From: Microcaldota archaeon
GTDB lineage: Archaea; Micrarchaeota; Micrarchaeia; Micrarchaeales; CABMGC01
Length of the DNA: 46,217 nucleotides
Direction of reading: 5' to 3'
Assembly (NCBI GenBank): GCA_021851065.1
Contig: JAJZJQ010000010.1
Location: 1-46,217 of the forward strand
Part shown: positions 42,467-46,217 of the stretch, piece after piece
How the letters are laid out: every line of letters starts with the position of its first letter
Position numbering within the stretch: position 1 is the first letter of the stretch
The notes under the pieces: generated by a model
Seen by the model: only the letters and a program-made list of their open reading frames with translations
Databases searched by the model: none
What the model was told of the DNA's origin: nothing
Program-made: the position numbers and the translations under genes

Positions 42467-42546
42467 GCTTCCGTTAATTCTAGACTTCCTGCCCGCCACG
42501 TATAAAAATTCTGAGGAGGAATTTAGCCACATGCAGTTGGCACGTA

Positions 42547-43068
42547 TCACTTTGCGCCCAGTTTCTGGAGCATAAGGTCTGCGAAAGGCAGTATCTTGTC
42601 GTTATTGCTAAGCGTCAGTATGCCCTTGTCGTACTCCACGTCCTCCTTGGAGGGTGTGCCGTGATATAATATTATCAGCCTCCTTGCATCATCGTCGCTT
42701 GGCATCGCCACCTTGACGTTGGATACCACGTTTGCCCTTGCGACTATCTTGGTAGCATTGCCTATAGAGGCTATCATCTTATTGCGCATTGAGAAGAGCT
42801 TGACAGTATCCAGCAGGGGCCTGAAGTCATACAGCTTGTACGAATCAACACCTTTCCCGTCTATCAGCACAAGAGCATCGAACTCATCGGGAGTTATCCT
42901 TGCAGAGTTGATCTGCGGCGCATAGACGGCACCGTGATAGCCTACGCAGTCGTGGGTTGAGTAGCTGGTTATCACTGCCTGCACGTCCCATTTGCCCAGC
43001 ATAAGCTTAAGCTGTGCGACAGACTCATCCTTGAAATCTTTTGGAGCCACCAGAAGAGCCACTTTCAT
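42547..43068 (-). CDS. DJ-1/PfpI-superfamily protein lacking the catalytic cysteine
   Basis: The 173-residue flavodoxin-like protein follows the DJ-1/PfpI order. MKVALLVAPKDFKDESVAQLKLML comes first. DFDALVLIDGKG corresponds to the DALVIPGG strand, with ARITPDEFDAL before it. MIASIGNATKIVARANVV stands where active members read the nucleophile elbow (VAAICHGPxxLAxAGLL). The Cys-His-Gly is replaced by Gly-Asn-Ala, so the usual chaperone, protease or deglycase activity is not expected. It may have a structural or binding role. It has a short intergenic region on both sides and is convergent with rnp4. Confidence 0.75.
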   Translation of the reverse strand: MKVALLVAPKDFKDESVAQLKLMLGKWDVQAVITSYSTHDCVGYHGAVYAPQINSARITPDEFDALVLIDGKGVDSYKLYDFRPLLDTVKLFSMRNKMIASIGNATKIVARANVVSNVKVAMPSDDDARRLIILYHGTPSKEDVEYDKGILTLSNNDKILPFADLMLQKLGAK

Positions 43069-43099
43069 GGTTTCAGTATGGCCGATAAGAAATAAAGCC

Positions 43100-45079
43100 T
43101 TATTGGTTGCGCTTAATCCCGTTGTGGAGCTTCCTGCTTATAAGCAAATAGGAGATAATACCTGCTGCGACAATGCCACCAAGGACTTCCAGATCCAGAT
43201 CTGAAACGAAGGTAACCCTGGCAATGCTGCTGTCCTTGGTATTTGTATTTACCACCTGGCCTATTGAAGTGGCAGATATGGTGGCCTCGCCATAAGGCAC
43301 ATTTGGCACTATTATTATGCCTTCAGGGCCTGAATAGACCGTCTTTGTTGTGCCATTTAGAAAACTTAGGCGCACCGAGGCGTTGACAGGTATGCCGAAT
43401 ACGTCTGCCGTCCTTATTTCAATATTGTATACCGGGAGCATGATGTCCACAGCGCCTGGAGAGCTCAGGCTTATGCTCTGGTTCACGCGCAGCCTCACGC
43501 CTTTGTAGTATGCCCCAGATACATTGTAGCCATAACCATCGAAAAGGAAGGTCTTGTTTGCAACGGTGCCGTTGCCAATGTAAAACGTGCCTGCGCCTAT
43601 CGGGTTGCCGGAGCTATCGATACCGACAAGAGTGGCTAGCGACTGGCCCCTGAATATTGCATTGAGTTCTACAGGGGCAGTTACGTTTACTGTAATGTTG
43701 GGCTTTGGATAGCCGTTGTTCCAGGAGAAGAATGCTATCCTTGTTGAGTTCCCTGTGGATTCGTAGGTGGTGTTAAGCCGTATCGTAGCCACTGAATTCT
43801 GGGCGTACCAGCCTGATCCGCTCACGCCCCCGTATGATGAAGACGCATTTACGAGATACTGCTTCTGCCAATTGGCAGTGATTTGGAGAGGTTTAGTGAC
43901 TATCGTATTCGATACGATGCCGTTTTGCCCAGTGCTCCAATTCTCAAACACCCATCTTCCCTGGTCTCCGGAGTAGACCACGTTGTATGGAACTGAGTAG
44001 GTTGCTGTGCTGTTCGCATCATACCATCCCGTACCATTCGCGTGACCGACATTGGATGCTACCTCTATTAAGTATTGTATATTCCAGTCTGCTATCTCGG
44101 TTATGTTGCTGAACATTGTGAGGTTGATGTCGCTATATGGCCCCGTGTATGCCGAGGCGCCATAGCCAGACCATCCTGCAAACTGGGCCTTTGTGCCGTT
44201 GTCAAGAGGTATGTAAGTAGGAGCATACAGATCTGCATTCTTGTAAGCAAGATAGGTGGTTGTACCTGAGAGGTTGCCATATTGTGAGATTACATTGAGA
44301 TTGTATCCTAGCTGCCATAGCTGCTCGTTTGGCTGCGGTATTGGCAGGTTGCTACCGACCCTGAAATAGTTTACCCTGTTGTCTACCTCGGCCACCCCGT
44401 ACGGGTTCTGTGCTGATGTCATGCTCCCTACGCCGTAGCCCGAATAAGCATAGCCGTAAGGAGCAGGGATGAACTTGCCGTCTTTGTATATGGAAAGATT
44501 TGACATGGCTACAGGTATTATGGCATCTATGCCGTCGCTGACGTTCGCAGCCTCTACGAATGCAACAGCATCGTTAGTACCGGAGTTGTTTGTACCAAGA
44601 TTTATCTGCCCTAGGGTAGTGTTATCCATGGTTACGTACCAGGTGTCACCGCTGGAGTAGAAACCATACGTGTGAAAAGTGCCGTTGGCCCCTGCTGAGT
44701 CGTTTGGGCCTATCTCCCCCATGAAAGCGGAATCGTTGCCCGGATTGAAGTACTCGTAGAACCACTCCGGGGCGTTCTTTGATATGAACTCGTGGGAGCG
44801 GCATCCTGACGAGGTGCATTGTGTTGAGTAGTAACCAGATTCGTTTGGTATGAGATAACCTGCCTGTATGAACGCCCCGTTTTGAAGAGTCTCGCCCACC
44901 CAGAACGCTATCGATCCGTCCTGCACGTGCTGGCCAGTTAGGGTTTGGATTGTAAGCCTTGCACCGCTATTGAAGTCTGAACTGTGGCCGCCTCTTGCAC
45001 CGGTCTGGAACCAATACTGAGCGCCCGCAATGGCAGGCGCAAGCAGCATGGCCATTAGTACAAGCCTATACCCTTTCAT
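43100..45079 (-). CDS. Anchored surface protein with thermopsin-like and InlB-type repeats
   Basis: The start at ATG 45079 gives 659 residues (ATG 45091 is possible) with a signal peptide (YRLVLMAMLLAPAIAGAQ). The N-terminal half (about 25-220) is a beta-sandwich that resembles archaeal thermopsin-neighbour or concanavalin domains (VQDGSIAFWVGETLQNGAFIQAGYLI). At about 335-480 there are two or three units with GxGWYDANSTATYSVP / GSGWYAQNSVATIRL and WxxxQYLV strands. These are B-repeat-like modules seen in secreted archaeal proteins. A Tyr/Gly-rich stretch and one C-terminal helix (VLGGIVAAGIISYLLI) with a basic tail anchor it. The gene overlaps the end of dtdA by 14 bases, so they are translated from one mRNA. 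Confidence 0.78.
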   Translation of the reverse strand: MKGYRLVLMAMLLAPAIAGAQYWFQTGARGGHSSDFNSGARLTIQTLTGQHVQDGSIAFWVGETLQNGAFIQAGYLIPNESGYYSTQCTSSGCRSHEFISKNAPEWFYEYFNPGNDSAFMGEIGPNDSAGANGTFHTYGFYSSGDTWYVTMDNTTLGQINLGTNNSGTNDAVAFVEAANVSDGIDAIIPVAMSNLSIYKDGKFIPAPYGYAYSGYGVGSMTSAQNPYGVAEVDNRVNYFRVGSNLPIPQPNEQLWQLGYNLNVISQYGNLSGTTTYLAYKNADLYAPTYIPLDNGTKAQFAGWSGYGASAYTGPYSDINLTMFSNITEIADWNIQYLIEVASNVGHANGTGWYDANSTATYSVPYNVVYSGDQGRWVFENWSTGQNGIVSNTIVTKPLQITANWQKQYLVNASSSYGGVSGSGWYAQNSVATIRLNTTYESTGNSTRIAFFSWNNGYPKPNITVNVTAPVELNAIFRGQSLATLVGIDSSGNPIGAGTFYIGNGTVANKTFLFDGYGYNVSGAYYKGVRLRVNQSISLSSPGAVDIMLPVYNIEIRTADVFGIPVNASVRLSFLNGTTKTVYSGPEGIIIVPNVPYGEATISATSIGQVVNTNTKDSSIARVTFVSDLDLEVLGGIVAAGIISYLLISRKLHNGIKRNQ

Positions 45080-45869
45080 GGTCAATGCCAATATTGCCGA
45101 GAGCTTTTATAATCCTTGACCTGGCCTGCGAGTTGAAGCTCTTCCACTCTATTACGGCAATATCAGGCCTCTGCGCAGACCTGGACTGCGCCTGGGCAAG
45201 CATTCCCAGGTTGTCTGTGCCATCCTCGTTGAACACAGCATGCCTTGGCATGATGTGGCCGAATGCATAGCCCTTGCCGATGGCAAGCTGCGTGAACTTC
45301 GACGGATAGTGGCTTCCGCCTATGCCAATTGCAACCCTGCTGTACTCTGCATGATGGCTTGCGATCTGAACTGCTGCGCCGTACACGATTAACCCCATCT
45401 CCCCTGCCATGCGGCTGTCTTTGGTTATCGTTTCGTTGCCGCCAACTTCTGCGAAAAGCGATGGAGTGCTTAGCTGCGGGCCGTGGTGCGTTGCTTCGTA
45501 GGTTTTCTCGGTTTTAATCTGGGAGCCAGACATACGCGTCAGGATAGCTAGCATCGCTGAAGGAGCTGCCGTGGAAAGAGTGTGCGGCTTTCCCCCGAGC
45601 TTTGTATCGCTCCCCCAGTTCCCAAGGGAATGGACGGTGAGGGAAGGAACGCCGGCTCTGCTGCTGTGCTGGCTAAGGAATATTATTAGATCTGATCCGA
45701 TGCCGTCCGCCGCTTCGCTGCGAAGCATGCTGCCTTCCACCCTGCGTAGCTCTATGCGGCCGGATCCATGCAACCCAATGCCCTTCTCTTCAAGGCCATG
45801 GTAGGATATTATGCGCTGCGCAGCATTTAATGAAACAGGATCACTTTCGGAATATGCTATTGTTATCAT
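45066..45869 (-). CDS. dtdA: D-aminoacyl-tRNA deacylase, archaeal GEK1 type
   Basis: DtdA removes D-amino acids wrongly loaded on tRNA. The start at ATG 45869 (MITIAYSESDPVS) gives 267 residues; the track start three codons earlier lies inside the IS right end. Family motifs are DLIIFLSQHSSRAGVPSLTVHSLGNWG, TYEATHHGPQLSTPSLFAEVGG, and VAIGIGGSHYPSKFTQLAIGKGYAFGHIMPRHAV with the metal-binding His residues. The length fits. No promoter is visible because the upstream DNA is the TnpB element, so the gene may depend on read-through from it. Confidence 0.9.
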   Translation of the reverse strand: MITIAYSESDPVSLNAAQRIISYHGLEEKGIGLHGSGRIELRRVEGSMLRSEAADGIGSDLIIFLSQHSSRAGVPSLTVHSLGNWGSDTKLGGKPHTLSTAAPSAMLAILTRMSGSQIKTEKTYEATHHGPQLSTPSLFAEVGGNETITKDSRMAGEMGLIVYGAAVQIASHHAEYSRVAIGIGGSHYPSKFTQLAIGKGYAFGHIMPRHAVFNEDGTDNLGMLAQAQSRSAQRPDIAVIEWKSFNSQARSRIIKALGNIGIDHERV

Positions 45870-45914
45870 GGGTGACATCCTCCCACCCGTAAACGGCGTG
45901 GGCTTGCTCTGCGT
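45870..45914 (-). mobile_element. IS605-type right end with terminal hairpin
   Basis: On the minus strand, downstream of TnpB, a hairpin CCCAC-CCGT / ACGG-C-GTGGG (45882-45903 on the plus strand) is followed by a short tail ending GTCACCC. The tail directly touches the dtdA ATG. The same layout occurs at 33393-33425 with different but still paired bases in the upper stem. Confidence 0.7.
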
Positions 45915-46217
45915 TCATGCAACCACTGCATCCCGCAAAGGATGTGTTTTATCGGTTCTCAGTTCTTCGAGAGTCGCCTCCTTTTGGGGTTTTACATTCT
46001 CTCCCTGAGCGTGACTTCCCCTCTGTCCGAGGGTAGTTGCCCTGTGCAATATATTTATTGATGCATTTACGTCCCTGTCCTTTGACATTGCGCACCTCTG
46101 GCAGTTATAGGTTCTTTCCGATAGTGGCATGTCTTGTATGTTGCCACAATTGCTGCACTCCTTTGAGGTATTTCTTGCATCCACTTTGATTACCCCCATA
46201 CCAGCACTTTCAGCCTT
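45915..46217 (-). CDS. TnpB (IS605 OrfB) RNA-guided nuclease, C-terminal part
   Basis: The frame is open to the right edge. TnpB is the RNA-guided nuclease of IS200/IS605 elements, which cuts DNA matching a guide held in its omega RNA. Visible are the zinc ribbon (NTSKECSNCGNIQDMPLSERTYNCQRCA) and the RuvC-III site DRDVNASINI with the catalytic Asp kept. A 45-residue C-terminal tail (LGQRGSHAQGENVKPQKEATLEELRTDKTHPLRDAVVA) overlaps the RNA scaffold region. RuvC-I and -II lie outside the window, so whether the whole gene is intact cannot be told. Confidence 0.82.
   Translation of the reverse strand, partial: KAESAGMGVIKVDARNTSKECSNCGNIQDMPLSERTYNCQRCAMSKDRDVNASINILHRATTLGQRGSHAQGENVKPQKEATLEELRTDKTHPLRDAVVA
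46020..46036 (-). ncRNA. Omega-RNA scaffold hairpin within the TnpB 3' end
   Basis: CCCTC-TGTCC-GAGGG here and at 33513-33527 is identical in both copies and sits inside the TnpB coding end, where the omega RNA scaffold of IS605 elements is known to lie. The RNA probably continues to the terminal hairpin at 45882-45903 and then into flanking DNA as guide. Confidence 0.55.

Noticed and set aside
1-46217. CRISPR arrays or cas genes
   Set aside because: I saw no regularly spaced direct repeats and no Cas proteins; the only RNA-guided nuclease signals are the TnpB pieces.

Overview
The window is chromosomal DNA from an archaeon. Archaeal hallmarks are: nascent polypeptide-associated complex (NAC), DUF424, geranylgeranylglyceryl phosphate synthase, a tetraether synthase (Tes)-type radical SAM enzyme, RNase P subunit Rnp4, Nop5, the GEK1-type D-aminoacyl-tRNA deacylase, archaeal glycyl-tRNA synthetase, an S-layer protein, and TATA boxes about 25 bases upstream of nearly leaderless starts. 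Compact or trimmed informational proteins and a tRNA with introns at non-canonical positions point to a small-genome DPANN lineage. Micrarchaeota (ARMAN-like) is my best guess, but that is inference. Base composition is near 50% GC in housekeeping genes, with a visibly AT-richer block around 13.2-18.1 kb.

Layout. 1-1593: an S-layer gene running off the left edge. 1.9-6.6 kb: NAC, DUF424, a membrane glycosyltransferase, a twin-HTH Lrp-like regulator and an EamA transporter with a soluble tail. 6.66-6.78 kb: tRNA-Ser(CGA) interrupted twice, followed by a small possibly frameshifted gene. 7.1-13.1 kb: TruD, then a forward run of a proline-dehydrogenase-like protein, an NAD-dependent epimerase, GGGP synthase, a short NFACT protein, RNase Z and tRNA-Val. 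13.2-17.7 kb: a giant SNF2 ATPase with seven N-terminal repeats. 18.1-26.2 kb: large secreted or anchored surface proteins. 26.3-32.3 kb: a cation exchanger, a COG1709-type regulator with a membrane partner, a KaiC-like ATPase, a cysteine-repeat secreted protein and a DHH phosphoesterase. 32.3-34 kb: a TPR protein and a decayed TnpB element. 34-39.5 kb: MscS, a hypothetical gene, the Tes-like enzyme, Nop5 and a transglutaminase-like protein. 39.5-39.8 kb: a structured gap between convergent genes. 39.8-46.2 kb: glyS, a decayed surface gene, Rieske protein, Rnp4, a DJ-1-like protein, another surface protein, dtdA and a second TnpB running off the right edge.

How the genes fit together. Three themes recur. 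The first is envelope building: S-layer, adhesin-like proteins, a processive-type glycosyltransferase, and both an early (GGGPS) and a late (Tes-like) step of membrane lipid synthesis. The second is RNA and translation quality control: TruD, RNase Z, Rnp4, Nop5, NFACT, DtdA, GlyRS and NAC. The third is mobile or accessory DNA: two IS605-type TnpB right ends and the AT-rich SNF2 block beside tRNA-Val.

The most noteworthy signals are five. The double-intron tRNA-Ser has a textbook bulge-helix-bulge in its T-loop. The repeat-SNF2 protein has an unusual architecture. The two TnpB copies share a 3' hairpin with compensatory base changes, and one copy abuts the dtdA start codon. An A AAA AAC slip site lies in a tiny membrane-protein ORF pair. 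The gap between convergent genes at 39.5-39.8 kb carries a promoter and hairpins.
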